Shown here in pieces: positions 26,539 through 35,228 of a stretch of 64,000 nucleotides of DNA. Each line of letters starts with the position of its first letter. Within the stretch, counting starts at the first letter, position 1. This stretch comes from Halogeometricum limi (lineage in GTDB: Archaea; Halobacteriota; Halobacteria; Halobacteriales; Haloferacaceae): assembly GCF_900115785.1 (NCBI RefSeq), contig NZ_FOYS01000003.1, positions 186,001 through 250,000 of the forward strand, given 5' to 3'. The position numbers and the translations under genes are program-made. The notes beneath the pieces are model-generated. The model searched no databases and was not told the origin of the DNA. It saw only the letters and a list, made by a program, of their open reading frames with translations.

Positions 26539-26577
26539 ATGACACCGTTCGACAGCAGACGGAGGTGGTACCGATGA
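26539..26577 (+). CDS. Possible 12-codon leader peptide of purU
   Basis: ATG at 26539 opens a 12-residue frame (MTPFDSRRRWYR) whose TGA overlaps the purU ATG (ATGA). A T-rich CCTTTTGG centred 27 nt before it could be the promoter, and the purU Shine-Dalgarno GGAGGTG (26561-26567) lies inside it. It may be a translationally coupled leader or may be chance. Confidence 0.3.
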   Translation: MTPFDSRRRWYR

Positions 26578-27551
26578 CAGCCCTCACCGAGATTACCGTC
26601 ATCGGAGGAGACAAGACCGGACTCGTCGCGAACGTCACCACTCTGCTGTTCGAGCGCGGAATCAACGTCGAAGACATCGACCAGGCGGTCCGCGAGGGCG
26701 TCTTCCGGATGACGCTGCACGCGGACACCTCGGAGATGGTCTGCACCGAGGAGACGCTTCGCGACGCCCTCCACGAACTCGGCGACGAGTTGGGCGTCGA
26801 CGTGCAGGTGCGGTTCCCTTCCGACAGAGAGACGAAGCAGATAGCAGTCCTCGTCACGAAGGAGAGCCACTGTCTCGAATCGCTATTCGAGGCGTGGGCG
26901 AACGACGAGTTGGACGCGGAGATATCGGTCGTCATCGGCAACCGCGACGACTTGCGACCGTTGGCCGAGCGATACGACGTCCCGTTCCACGACGTGGGCG
27001 ACGAGAAGGGGTCGCCCGACGAGGACGAACTCGTCGACCTGTTGGACGAGTACGACGCCGACCTCATCGTCCTCGCGCGCTACATGCGCATCCTCGGGCC
27101 GAACGTGGTGTTCCGCTACGAGGACCGCATCATCAACGTCCACCCCTCCCTGCTCCCGGCGTTCCCCGGGGCGGCCGCCTACCGGCAGGCGAAGGAGGCG
27201 GGCGTCCGAATCGCGGGCGTCACCGCCCACTACGTGACGACCGACCTCGACCAAGGCCCCATCGTCACCCAACGGGCGTTCGACGTGCCCGACGACGCCT
27301 CGGTAGACGAGATTCGCTCGCGGGGCCAACCGCTCGAAGCCGACGCCCTCCTCGAAGCGATTCGCCTTCACCTCGACGACGCCGTGAGCGTCCACCGCGG
27401 GCGCACGAGCCTCCGCGAAGGCGTCGACGGCAGTCGCTATCAACTCGGGACGACCGACGAAGCGACCGCGGCGAACCCGGACCGCCCCGTCGACGGACTC
27501 GCGGCGACACTCGGCGAGAACGAGACGACGCCGGACGCGTCCGACGACTGA
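26574..27551 (+). CDS. purU: Formyltetrahydrofolate deformylase
   Basis: PurU hydrolyses 10-formyl-tetrahydrofolate to formate and tetrahydrofolate. The 325-aa protein has an N-terminal ACT domain ('ITVIGGDKTGLVANVTTLLFERGINVEDIDQAV') and a formyltransferase-type catalytic domain. Catalytic features are 'LARYMRILGPNVV', 'INVHPSLLPAFPGAAAYRQA' and 'GVTAHYVTTDLDQGPIV' (Asn, His and Asp triad). A C-terminal tail of about 40 acidic residues extends past the usual end. A strong Shine-Dalgarno GGAGGTG lies 6 nt before the ATG. It is divergent from purS. Confidence 0.95.
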   Translation: MTALTEITVIGGDKTGLVANVTTLLFERGINVEDIDQAVREGVFRMTLHADTSEMVCTEETLRDALHELGDELGVDVQVRFPSDRETKQIAVLVTKESHCLESLFEAWANDELDAEISVVIGNRDDLRPLAERYDVPFHDVGDEKGSPDEDELVDLLDEYDADLIVLARYMRILGPNVVFRYEDRIINVHPSLLPAFPGAAAYRQAKEAGVRIAGVTAHYVTTDLDQGPIVTQRAFDVPDDASVDEIRSRGQPLEADALLEAIRLHLDDAVSVHRGRTSLREGVDGSRYQLGTTDEATAANPDRPVDGLAATLGENETTPDASDD

Positions 27552-27611
27552 CGGGCCGCGGTTTCCCCAGTTTCCCGCCGGCCGGCGAGTAATCCGTCGT
27601 TTAACGAGGCG

Positions 27612-28634
27612 TTACAGCTCTCTCACGCGGTCGACGGCGTCCGCTATCGGCGGCGCGTCGAACCACTCCGACTCGGTGTAGGCGTTCGTTCCGGCGGCGT
27701 ACATCTCTGCGACAGCCGTGAGAACCGACGCGGGAAGCGGGTTCGGCGACGTCTCGCACAGCGACCGCCAGTCGGCGACGCCCTCCTCGCGGGCGCGGGT
27801 CTTCGCCTCGCCGACGCCGTCGACCCACTCGGGGTCGGTCCGCTTGTAGTACTGGCGGACGACCTCTTTCGACACCTCCTGGCCGTCGTAGGAGAAGCGA
27901 TTCTCGTCGAACGTCCCGACGACGTCGGCGACTTTGATCGTGCCCTCGTGGTACAGACACTCTATCTTCCCGTCTTCGTGGGCGAACCCGGCGCGGGCGG
28001 CGCGTTCGGTCAGGATGTGGTTCACCGCGAGAGCGAGTTCCTCCAACCGGTCGAGTTCGGCCGCGCCCGCTATCTCCGCGGCCTTGTCCCGGCCGAGGTA
28101 CCGGTCCTGTTCTTCGTACTTCGTCGAGAACTCCACGACCGGTGCGGGCAGGTCGACGGATTCGTCGGGCCACTCGTCGGCGTCGAGGCCGTAGTCGTCG
28201 GGCGACCCTCGGGTTCGGAGACTCGACCCGACGGGCACCGTGTTTCGGAAGACGATTTCGAGCGGAATCAGGTAGTTCTCGCCGGCGTCCTCGTGGTAGG
28301 CCTCGTAGTCGTACTCGCCCCCACCGACGTACGGGAGGTCGGGCACCTGCGTGAGTTCGATGACCATCTCCGTCGGCGGCGTCTCACAGTCGCCGAGGTC
28401 CTTCACCTCGCCGTCCGCTCGCACCCCGACGTAGTGCGTCGGGATGTGGTTGAGGTCCAACAGTTCGAAGTTGAACGCGCCCATCGTACAGAGCGACGCT
28501 CCCTTGCCCGGAACGTGGTCGGGCATCTCGCCCCAGTCGAACACGGAGTACTGGTCGGTGAAGACGAACCGGCCGCGACCGAGTTCGTCCGCCGTCGGTT
28601 CCGCTTCCACGCGGAACTCCTTCACGCTCGTCAT
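27612..28634 (-). CDS. purC: Phosphoribosylaminoimidazole-succinocarboxamide synthase
   Basis: PurC joins CAIR and aspartate with ATP to form SAICAR. The 340-aa protein has the archaeal-type long form, with '[30 protein letters not shown]', 'IPLEIVFRN', '[16 protein letters not shown]' and 'DGKIECLY'. It is convergent with purU (60 bp between stops) and belongs to the purine group purC-purU-purS-purQ. Confidence 0.95.
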   Translation of the reverse strand: MTSVKEFRVEAEPTADELGRGRFVFTDQYSVFDWGEMPDHVPGKGASLCTMGAFNFELLDLNHIPTHYVGVRADGEVKDLGDCETPPTEMVIELTQVPDLPYVGGGEYDYEAYHEDAGENYLIPLEIVFRNTVPVGSSLRTRGSPDDYGLDADEWPDESVDLPAPVVEFSTKYEEQDRYLGRDKAAEIAGAAELDRLEELALAVNHILTERAARAGFAHEDGKIECLYHEGTIKVADVVGTFDENRFSYDGQEVSKEVVRQYYKRTDPEWVDGVGEAKTRAREEGVADWRSLCETSPNPLPASVLTAVAEMYAAGTNAYTESEWFDAPPIADAVDRVREL

Positions 28635-28728
28635 ACGAGAGGTGGCGTCCGCCTCTCACAAGAATCCTTCCACTCTCGTGCCTACTCTGAGCCCACACAA
28701 CTCCACGATGCCCACGTTCATGTATCGT

Positions 28729-28757
28729 TAAGGTGGCCTTAGTATCAAAATAATATC
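28729..28757. promoter_or_regulatory. Promoter of the sirtuin-like gene with small palindrome
   Basis: An AT-rich AAAATAATATC (28747-28757) lies 14-24 nt before the ATG at 28771. Just upstream is the perfect inverted repeat TAAGGTGGCCTTA (28729-28741). The position is right for a regulatory site above the TATA/BRE region. Confidence 0.4.
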
Positions 28758-28770
28758 GAACGGGAGATTT

Positions 28771-29607
28771 ATGTCGGTTCGAGACACAGTCGTGAACATG
28801 GACGAACAGGTGGGTACACTGGCCGAGACGTTGGTCGAGGCCGACGGGGTAACCGTACTAACCGGCGCAGACGTGGGTGCCACGTCGGGCGTTCCGACAC
28901 TCGGGGGAGACGGAAGCGCTCGATGCGACGAACTGGACCCGAAGATGTTCGGTATCGACCGATTCGAGACCGACCCGGCCGGATTCTGGGAGGACGGACT
29001 CGAACTCGACGCACTGTACGACGACTCGGCCGACCCGGCGGACGCACACCGGGCGCTGGCGCGACTCGAAGAACTCGACGTCGTCGACGCCGTCCTCACG
29101 GAGAACACCGACGGCCTCCACGCCGACGCCGGGACGCGGCGACTGGTCGAACTCCACGGTGACGCCTCGCAGTCCGCCTGCGTCGAGTGTGGACGGTCCG
29201 TCCCGACGGCCGACGCGTTGGACCGGGTTCGCTCGGGCGAGTCGCCGCCGCACTGCTCCGAACCGGGCTGTCACGGCCATCTCAAGCCCGACGCCGTCCT
29301 GAACGGCGAGGACCTCTCCGAATCCGCGTACGGCGCGGCCCGTCGGATGGCGTGGGAGAGCGACGTCCTCCTCGTCGTCGGGTCGTCGCTGTCGGTCGAA
29401 CCGGTGGCGACGCTCCCCGAGGAGGCCGCAGAACGAGGGACGCTCGTCATCCTCGGCGAGGAACGGACGGAGAAAGACCACCTCGCGGAGTACGTCGTAC
29501 GCGGCGACGCCGACGAACTCCTCCCCGAACTCGTCGAGGCGATGCAGGGTCGGATGCCGCGAAGAGAAGACAGGGGACAGGCGCGCGAAGCGACGCGCGT
29601 CAGATAG
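28771..29607 (+). CDS. Sir2-family (sirtuin-like) protein with altered NAD-binding motifs
   Basis: A 278-aa protein with the overall sirtuin layout: N-terminal Rossmann start (28-45), 'TENTDGLHADAG' (110-121), the catalytic-type His129 in 'VELHGD', a zinc ribbon (C137, C140, C162, C167), 'KPDAVLNGE' (172-180) and 'LLVVGSSLSVEP'. Sirtuins deacylate lysines using NAD. Here the usual GAG-(I/V)-S is GADVG (32-36) and the PDFR/PTFR element is PTLG (42-45), so NAD-pocket residues are replaced. The usual Phe-Gly-Glu has become Leu-Asn-Gly-Glu. It may have lost or changed activity. It overlaps the downstream convergent gene by 8 nt. Confidence 0.82.
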   Translation: MSVRDTVVNMDEQVGTLAETLVEADGVTVLTGADVGATSGVPTLGGDGSARCDELDPKMFGIDRFETDPAGFWEDGLELDALYDDSADPADAHRALARLEELDVVDAVLTENTDGLHADAGTRRLVELHGDASQSACVECGRSVPTADALDRVRSGESPPHCSEPGCHGHLKPDAVLNGEDLSESAYGAARRMAWESDVLLVVGSSLSVEPVATLPEEAAERGTLVILGEERTEKDHLAEYVVRGDADELLPELVEAMQGRMPRREDRGQAREATRVR

Positions 29608-30064
29608 TCGGGTCGACGTCGGGTTCTTTCTCGCGGCGTCCGGCACCTTCGCGTCGAGCGTTGTCGCCGCCGCCGGACGTCTCCCGGACGTACGCGCCGA
29701 GATAGCCACCGAGAGCCGAGAGTCCGGCCACCAGTACGACGACGACTCCCGTGGCGACCAGGAACAGGCCGACGAAGAGCGCCGCCGCACCGGCCGCGTC
29801 TTCGACGATGGTGAAGAGGCTGAGGCCACCGAAGAGGAGTGCGACGACGACCACGACGGGTATCGCGGCGAGGACGCCGGAGGCGGCCCCGACTCGGAGT
29901 CCCTCGGTTCGGGACCGTCCGTAGAGGTAGCCCGCCACGCCGCCGCCGAGGACGGGAGACAACGGGACGAACGACGTGACGACACTCACGACGGCACCCA
30001 GGAGTGCGCTCGGCCAGAAACGCAACTCGGTCCGTGTCTTCGTCTCGCTCGATTCGGTATCCAT
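29600..30064 (-). CDS. DUF5518-type small membrane protein
   Basis: A 154-aa protein with about four hydrophobic segments. The first half, 'SALLGAVVSVVTSFVPLSPVLGGGVAGYLYGRSRTEGLRVGAASG', matches the haloarchaeal DUF5518 pattern. The ATG at 30064 gives a soluble acidic N-terminus (MDTESSETKTR). A charged C-terminal tail follows the last helix. Function unknown. Confidence 0.75.
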   Translation of the reverse strand: MDTESSETKTRTELRFWPSALLGAVVSVVTSFVPLSPVLGGGVAGYLYGRSRTEGLRVGAASGVLAAIPVVVVVALLFGGLSLFTIVEDAAGAAALFVGLFLVATGVVVVLVAGLSALGGYLGAYVRETSGGGDNARREGAGRREKEPDVDPTI

Positions 30065-30179
30065 GCGACTAGAGACGCGCGCTGAGGACATAATCGTAGA
30101 CGAGTGGCGTGCTGTCTCGGCGCTTCCGGCCGTCACCGATACCGCCTCACTTTTGTGCGCCCGCGCGGTGTCACGTACC

Positions 30180-31565
30180 ATGACTGACGCGTCGGTACCG
30201 GACGGGGAGTTCGAGTTCGAACACCGCCCCGACACCGACCAGTCGTTCGAGAACGCCCTCGTGAAGGCGCGGGCGGGCGACAGACTGAGCGTCGCCGACG
30301 GCATCGAGTTGATGACGACGGGGACGGACCGACCGGGCGTCGACCCGGTGCGGAAAGAACAGGTGCTGGAGGCGGCGGACCGCCGCCGGGCCGAGATGGT
30401 CGGCGACGACGTGACGTTCGTCGCGAACCTGAACAACAACGTCACGACGGCGTGCAACACGGGGTGTCTGTTCTGTAACTTCAAGAACACCGCCCACCAG
30501 TTCGAGACCGGGTACGACGACGACCACACCGGATTCACGAAGACGCCCGCCGAGTCGCGCGCCGTCGTCGAAGACGCCCTCGACACGGGCATCTACGAGG
30601 TCACCTCCGTCTCCGGACTCCACCCCGCGTTCGTCCTGAACGAGGAACACCGCGAGATTCTCGAATCGTACGACAACCCGTACGCCGAGGTGGACTACAA
30701 ACCGCCCGCGGCGTACGACGACGACCCCGGAACCTACGTCGAACAGATGCGCGCGATGTCCGTCGGCGGCGTCCACCTCCACTCGATGACGCCCGAAGAG
30801 GCGTACCACGCCCGCCGCGGCACCGACTGGTCGTACGAAGACGTCTACCGAGAACTGAAAGACGCCGGCTTGCACTCCGCGCCCGGCACCGCCGCGGAGA
30901 TTCTCGTCCCCGAGGTCCGAGACGTCATCTGTCCGGGGAAGATTTCGACCGACGAGTGGGTCGCGGGGATGGAAGGAGCCATCGCCGCCGGACTGGACGT
31001 GACGGCGACCATCATGTACGGCCACGTCGAGAACGCCGCCCACCGCGTCATGCATCTGCAGGTGATTCGCGACCTGCAGGACCGAACCGGGGGTATCACC
31101 GAGTTCGTCCCTCTCTCGTTCGTCCACCAGAACACCCCGTTGTACGACCGCGGCCTCGTCACCGAGGGGGCCTCCGACGCCGAGGACGAACTGATGATAG
31201 CCGTCTCGCGACTGTTCCTCGACAACGTCGAGAACCTCCAGTCGTCGTGGGTCAAGTTCGGTAACGCGAAGGGGCTGAAACTGCTCAACTGCGGCGCGAA
31301 CGACTTCATGGGAACCATCCTCTCAGAAGAGATAACGAAACGCGCGGGCGGCGGCTACGGCGAGTACCGGTCGTTCGACGACTACGTCGAGATGATATCG
31401 GCCATCGGCCGCCCCGCCGTCGAACGCTCGACGGACTACCGCGAACGGCGGCGTCTCGACCCCGGCGACGGTCCGCACGGCCCGATGCTCGGCCCCCGCG
31501 CCGACGGGACACCGATGCTCTCGGACCGCGACGGCGGCGGAGAACCCGCCCACGCCGACGACTGA
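30180..31565 (+). CDS. cofH: F0 synthase subunit 2 (5-amino-6-(D-ribitylamino)uracil-tyrosine transferase)
   Basis: CofH works with CofG to make 7,8-didemethyl-8-hydroxy-5-deazariboflavin (F0), the chromophore of coenzyme F420. The 461-aa radical-SAM protein has C92-x3-C96-x2-C99 ('ACNTGCLFCNF') and the CofH features 'EVTSVSGLHP', 'LHSAPGTAAEILVPEVRDVICPGKIST' and 'HVENAAHRV'. The ATG at 30180 follows a divergent spacer and is preferred over an in-frame start at 29976. A C-terminal Asp/Gly/Pro-rich tail of about 40 residues is a haloarchaeal extra. Confidence 0.94.
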   Translation: MTDASVPDGEFEFEHRPDTDQSFENALVKARAGDRLSVADGIELMTTGTDRPGVDPVRKEQVLEAADRRRAEMVGDDVTFVANLNNNVTTACNTGCLFCNFKNTAHQFETGYDDDHTGFTKTPAESRAVVEDALDTGIYEVTSVSGLHPAFVLNEEHREILESYDNPYAEVDYKPPAAYDDDPGTYVEQMRAMSVGGVHLHSMTPEEAYHARRGTDWSYEDVYRELKDAGLHSAPGTAAEILVPEVRDVICPGKISTDEWVAGMEGAIAAGLDVTATIMYGHVENAAHRVMHLQVIRDLQDRTGGITEFVPLSFVHQNTPLYDRGLVTEGASDAEDELMIAVSRLFLDNVENLQSSWVKFGNAKGLKLLNCGANDFMGTILSEEITKRAGGGYGEYRSFDDYVEMISAIGRPAVERSTDYRERRRLDPGDGPHGPMLGPRADGTPMLSDRDGGGEPAHADD

Positions 31566-31658
31566 GACGCGCCGTCCGCCTCCGCGACCAATCGAGACTT
31601 GCGGCCAACGACGCCGACTGCCGCGGTCTGAAGTACGCTCGCGTCGTCTCTCCGCACG

Positions 31659-32210
31659 ATGATGGTGACCACGCACGCGGCCGCCGCACTCCTCCTCTTG
31701 GCCGTGCCTGCGTCGGTTCTCGTTCCAGAGTTCACCGCCGCCGCCGTCGTCGCCGCCCTCCTCGGCGGCATCGCCCCCGACGTCGACCTGTTCGTCGGCG
31801 TCCACCGCAAGACGCTCCACTTTCCGATTTACGCCTCCGTCGCGGGCGTCGTCGCCGCCCTCGTCGCCGTCGCCGCCCCGTCCGCCGCGAGCGTCGCCGT
31901 CGCGGTGTTCCTCCTCGCGGCGGGTCTGCACGCCGTCTCGGACTGGTTCGGCGGCAGCGACGAACTCCGGCCGTGGGAGCGTACCTCGCCGCGCGCGGTG
32001 TACCTCCACCCGCGACGCCGGTGGCTCAGGCCACTCCACGTCGTCCGATACGACGGCGCGCCCGAGGACTTCCTGCTCACGGCCGTCTTCGCGCTTCCCG
32101 CGGCGCTCTTCTTCGTCGGTCCGGTCCGCCTCGTCGTCGCCGCGGGTCTCGTCGTCGCGGCGACGTACACCGTCTTTCGGCGGTACGTCCCGGACGTGCT
32201 CGGTATCTGA
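31659..32210 (+). CDS. YdjM/DUF457-like membrane-bound metal-dependent hydrolase
   Basis: A 183-aa protein with about four membrane helices. Metal-ligand motifs typical of the LexA-regulated YdjM family are visible: His6 in 'MVTTHAAAA', 'GGIAPDVDLFVGVHRKTLHFP' and 'HAVSDWFGG'. The substrate is unknown; phospholipid-type hydrolysis is only inferred for such families. ATG 31659 or the next ATG (31662) may be used. Confidence 0.75.
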   Translation: MMVTTHAAAALLLLAVPASVLVPEFTAAAVVAALLGGIAPDVDLFVGVHRKTLHFPIYASVAGVVAALVAVAAPSAASVAVAVFLLAAGLHAVSDWFGGSDELRPWERTSPRAVYLHPRRRWLRPLHVVRYDGAPEDFLLTAVFALPAALFFVGPVRLVVAAGLVVAATYTVFRRYVPDVLGI

Positions 32211-32355
32211 GTCGGTCGCGCGGCGTCCGGCCGAACGGCTTCTTCACCCACCGACACCGTCCCGACGACGACGTAGCGGTACGGCGGCAGTTCGTGCGTC
32301 TCGAACGCGTCGAACACCGACTGAAGGCGGTGACCCGTCACTCGGCCGCGTGCGT

Positions 32356-33513
32356 TCAGTCCGCCGACCCGACGGACAGCGGTCCCTCGCGTCGGGCGAC
32401 GCCGCGGTAGCGTTCGCCGTGGACGTCGTCGGCGTCCATCGCCGCCAGCACTCGCTCGGAGAGCCACGACCGGTCGGTCTCGACGCCGTCGAACGCCGCA
32501 CGGCGGAAGCGTTCGGGGAGGTAGCGTTCGTACACCGGGAGGCGTTCGTACAGGGGGACGCCCGCCTCGTCGGCGACGTCGCGCAGTTCCCGGAGGGCCG
32601 GCCACTCGTAGTCGGGGTTGACGTAGTCGTCGGTGACGGGCGAGACGCCGCCCAAGTCGTCGACGCCGCAGTCGAGGAGTTCTCGGGTCGGCGAGAGGTT
32701 CGGCGGCACCTGGACGGACACCTCCTCCGGGAGGGCCGCGCGGGCCATCGCGACGACGCGACGCATCGTCTCGACCGAAGGCGTCTCGAAACTCGACCGC
32801 TCGTTCGGGACGACGTTCTGCACGATGACCTCCTGGACGTGGTCGTAGCGTTCGTGGAGTTCGCAAATCGCGAGGAGGCTCTCCGCGCGGTCACGCCACG
32901 TCTCGCCGATGCCGACGAGGATGCCGGTGGTGAACGGAACGCCCACCTCGCCCGCGGCGCGGATGGTGTTCAGTCGCTGACCGGGAGTCTTGCGCCGCCC
33001 GCCCGAGTGCGCCTTCACGTCCGCCGTCGTCTCCAGCATGACGCCCATCGAGGCGTTGACGGGCGCGACTCGTTCGAACTGCGCTTCGGTGAGGTCGCCG
33101 GGGTTCGAGTGCGCGAGGAGGCCCTCGTCCATCGCCATCTCACAGCAGTCACGGAGGTACGCGAGGATGTCGTCGTACCCCCACGCCGCCAACTGGTCGT
33201 GGACGGCGGTGTAGCGGTCGTCCGGTTCGTCGCCGAACGTGAACAGCGCCTCGGTACACCCCGCGTCGGCCCCGCGTCGAAGCGTCTCGCGCACGTCGTC
33301 GGGGGACATGAGCGTCGCCTCGCCCGGCACGTCGTAGTAGGTGCAGTAGGTGCAGGTGTAGCGACACGCCGTCGTCAACGGGAGGAACACGTTGCGCGAG
33401 AAGGTGAGTTCGGGGGCGGCGCTCACGTCGTCCGGCGACACCGACAGCAATCGCTCGACTGCGCCGTCGTCGACGGTGACGTCCACGTCGTACTCGTCGG
33501 CCGCGGGAAACAC
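32356..33513 (-). CDS. cofG: F0 synthase subunit 1 (CofG)
   Basis: CofG is the radical-SAM partner of CofH in F0 formation. The 385-aa protein has C50-x3-C54-x2-C57 ('ACRYTCTYCTYY') and 'LLAHSNPGDLT', 'TTADVKAHSGG' and 'GVPFTTGILVGIGET'. The GTG at 33513 gives the standard N-terminus (VFPAADEYDVDV). The frame is open for another 95 codons to a GTG at 33798 that overlaps the cofC stop (GTGA), so a longer form cannot be excluded. The extension has no family similarity that I can see, and AT-rich DNA at 33774-33781 may be a promoter. Confidence 0.92.
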   Translation of the reverse strand: MFPAADEYDVDVTVDDGAVERLLSVSPDDVSAAPELTFSRNVFLPLTTACRYTCTYCTYYDVPGEATLMSPDDVRETLRRGADAGCTEALFTFGDEPDDRYTAVHDQLAAWGYDDILAYLRDCCEMAMDEGLLAHSNPGDLTEAQFERVAPVNASMGVMLETTADVKAHSGGRRKTPGQRLNTIRAAGEVGVPFTTGILVGIGETWRDRAESLLAICELHERYDHVQEVIVQNVVPNERSSFETPSVETMRRVVAMARAALPEEVSVQVPPNLSPTRELLDCGVDDLGGVSPVTDDYVNPDYEWPALRELRDVADEAGVPLYERLPVYERYLPERFRRAAFDGVETDRSWLSERVLAAMDADDVHGERYRGVARREGPLSVGSAD

Positions 33514-33794
33514 GAGTCGGCGTCCGTCTCGGAGGCACAAAAACGTGCCACATCCCCGGGGGAACGGGTCGTTCCCGACCGAACCCGTCGCTCGGGACTC
33601 GATGAACGCCGCGGGGATGTCCCGCGGCAGACACGCGCGGACGCCGCGAGTTGGGAGCGGTGCGGCGTCGCTCGCGGTGTCGCGAGACACCGATACGGCA
33701 CGACGCGCGTCTTCGTGCGGTACGCGGCCCGGCACACCCCGCGCGTCGTGCACCGTCCACGTTTCGCCTGTCGTAATTAGCTCTGCTGGCCGCC

Positions 33795-34421
33795 TCACTC
33801 GCGCGTGACCCCGACGCGGCCGTCCGCCACGTCGAGTTCGAATCCGGCGTCGACCAGCCAGTCTCTCGCCGCGCCCGTCCCGTGCAAGAGTACTTCCGCG
33901 AGGTCCGACGGTTCGTCCACGTCCGTCGACAGTCGCATCGAGTCGACGTCCGTCACCGAGAGGTCGGCGGCGGCGGCGAGTCGGCGGTGGTCGCGGTAGG
34001 ACGCCCCGTGGTAGTCGACGCGGAAGTCGGGGTGGCGAACGACGAGGGCGTTCGTCCCGCCGCCGCGGCCGGGAGCGACGACGACGTCGCCCTCGCTCTC
34101 GAACAGTCGGGAGAGCGCGTCGGGCGTCGCGAGCGCCAGGTCGGCCATCACGACGGCCACCGACTCCGTCTCGGCGTGCGTTTCGAGTACCGCGTTCACC
34201 GCCGGCGTGAGCGGTCTGTCGTCGACGACGGCGGGCGCGTCCGCCCCGTCGGCGTCCGACTCGTCGGCCGTCAACAGCGTCGGCGTCTCGCCCGCCGCGC
34301 GGACGGCGTCGAGGACGTCGTCGCGCATCGCCCGCGCGAACGCGCGACGCTCCGCGAGCGAGAGCACGTCGGCGAGACGGCTCTTCGGGTCGCGCGTCGT
34401 GTACGGGACGACCACCTGCAT
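33795..34421 (-). CDS. cofC: 2-phospho-L-lactate guanylyltransferase
   Basis: CofC activates 2-phospho-L-lactate (or phosphoenolpyruvate) with GTP, giving the side-chain donor for F420. The 208-aa protein has the nucleotidyltransferase pattern 'VVPYTTRDPKSRLADVLSLAERRAFARAMRDDVL', 'VAVVMADLALATPDALSRL', 'VVVAPGRGGGTNALVVRHP' and 'MRLSTDVDEPSDLAEVL'. It lies 21 bp downstream of the CetZ-associated gene and upstream of cofG, all on one strand. Confidence 0.94.
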   Translation of the reverse strand: MQVVVPYTTRDPKSRLADVLSLAERRAFARAMRDDVLDAVRAAGETPTLLTADESDADGADAPAVVDDRPLTPAVNAVLETHAETESVAVVMADLALATPDALSRLFESEGDVVVAPGRGGGTNALVVRHPDFRVDYHGASYRDHRRLAAAADLSVTDVDSMRLSTDVDEPSDLAEVLLHGTGAARDWLVDAGFELDVADGRVGVTRE

Positions 34422-34442
34422 GAGAAAAGTCGCGTGTCGGCG

Positions 34443-35228
34443 TTAGCCGAGTTTGTCGTAGCTGCTCTGTTGGGACCGCCAGTAGACGATTCCACCGACC
34501 ACGACGGCGACGACGACGAGGCCGCCGACGGCGTAGATGAGCAGTTGTTGGGTCTGGCTCGACTGCTGCGCCTGTTGCGCTTCGGTCTGCGCCTGGTTCG
34601 CCAGTTCGGTGGCGAGTTCGAAGTTACCGTTCTCGAACGCGCTGACCGCGTTGTCGAACGTCTGCTGCGCTTGGTCGGACCCGCTGCTTCCGACGACGGC
34701 CTGCGCGTCGTCGAGTGCGGTCCGCGCACCCTGGCTCTCCTCGGTGAAGTGGTGCGCCGTCCACGTCTGGATGTCGTTCGAGGAGCCACCCTGTCGCGTC
34801 TGCTGGAGGCTCATCGCCTCGAACGCCTGCGCGGGGTCGTAGGTGAACGCGTCCACGCCCGGTGCGGTACCGGCGACGCGCACTTCGACTTCGCTCGTCC
34901 CGTCGTCGGCGGCTATCTCAGCGCCGCTGAAGTTCTGGCCGTCGAACGACTGCTGGTTTATCTTCGCACCGGTCTGGTCGTAGTAGGTGACGGTCCACGT
35001 CACGTCCTCTAGCTCGGTCGTTCCGGCGAGCGTCCACGACTCTAACTGCGGGTTCTTGTACAGTTCCGTCAGCGTCACCGTCGCGGTGATCTTCGAGTCG
35101 GCCTGCGCGTCGCTGGGCACGTCCTCCTCGGCGACCGAAATCGCGGCCACGGGGGCCGCGAACGCCGAGAGGCAGACGAGACAGGCGAGCGCCAGCTTAG
35201 AAAAGCGACTCCAACTCGTCTTCGTCAT
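34443..35228 (-). CDS. Exported, C-terminally membrane-anchored protein overlapping cetZ
   Basis: A 261-aa protein of unknown function. Residues 1-29 form a signal peptide (basic start MTKTSWSRFSK, hydrophobic core, cleavage near APVAA). Residues about 30-150 look beta-rich ('TATVTLTELYKNPQLESWTLAG'). A Gln/Ala-rich, probably helical or coiled region spans about 170-228. One membrane helix lies at about 229-249, then a short cytoplasmic tail (WRSQQSSYDKLG). The start codon lies inside cetZ: the genes overlap by 32 nt in different frames, so translation is probably coupled. A signal peptide starting exactly at this ATG supports the start. It may connect CetZ-dependent shape control with the envelope (inference). 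Confidence 0.82.
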   Translation of the reverse strand: MTKTSWSRFSKLALACLVCLSAFAAPVAAISVAEEDVPSDAQADSKITATVTLTELYKNPQLESWTLAGTTELEDVTWTVTYYDQTGAKINQQSFDGQNFSGAEIAADDGTSEVEVRVAGTAPGVDAFTYDPAQAFEAMSLQQTRQGGSSNDIQTWTAHHFTEESQGARTALDDAQAVVGSSGSDQAQQTFDNAVSAFENGNFELATELANQAQTEAQQAQQSSQTQQLLIYAVGGLVVVAVVVGGIVYWRSQQSSYDKLG

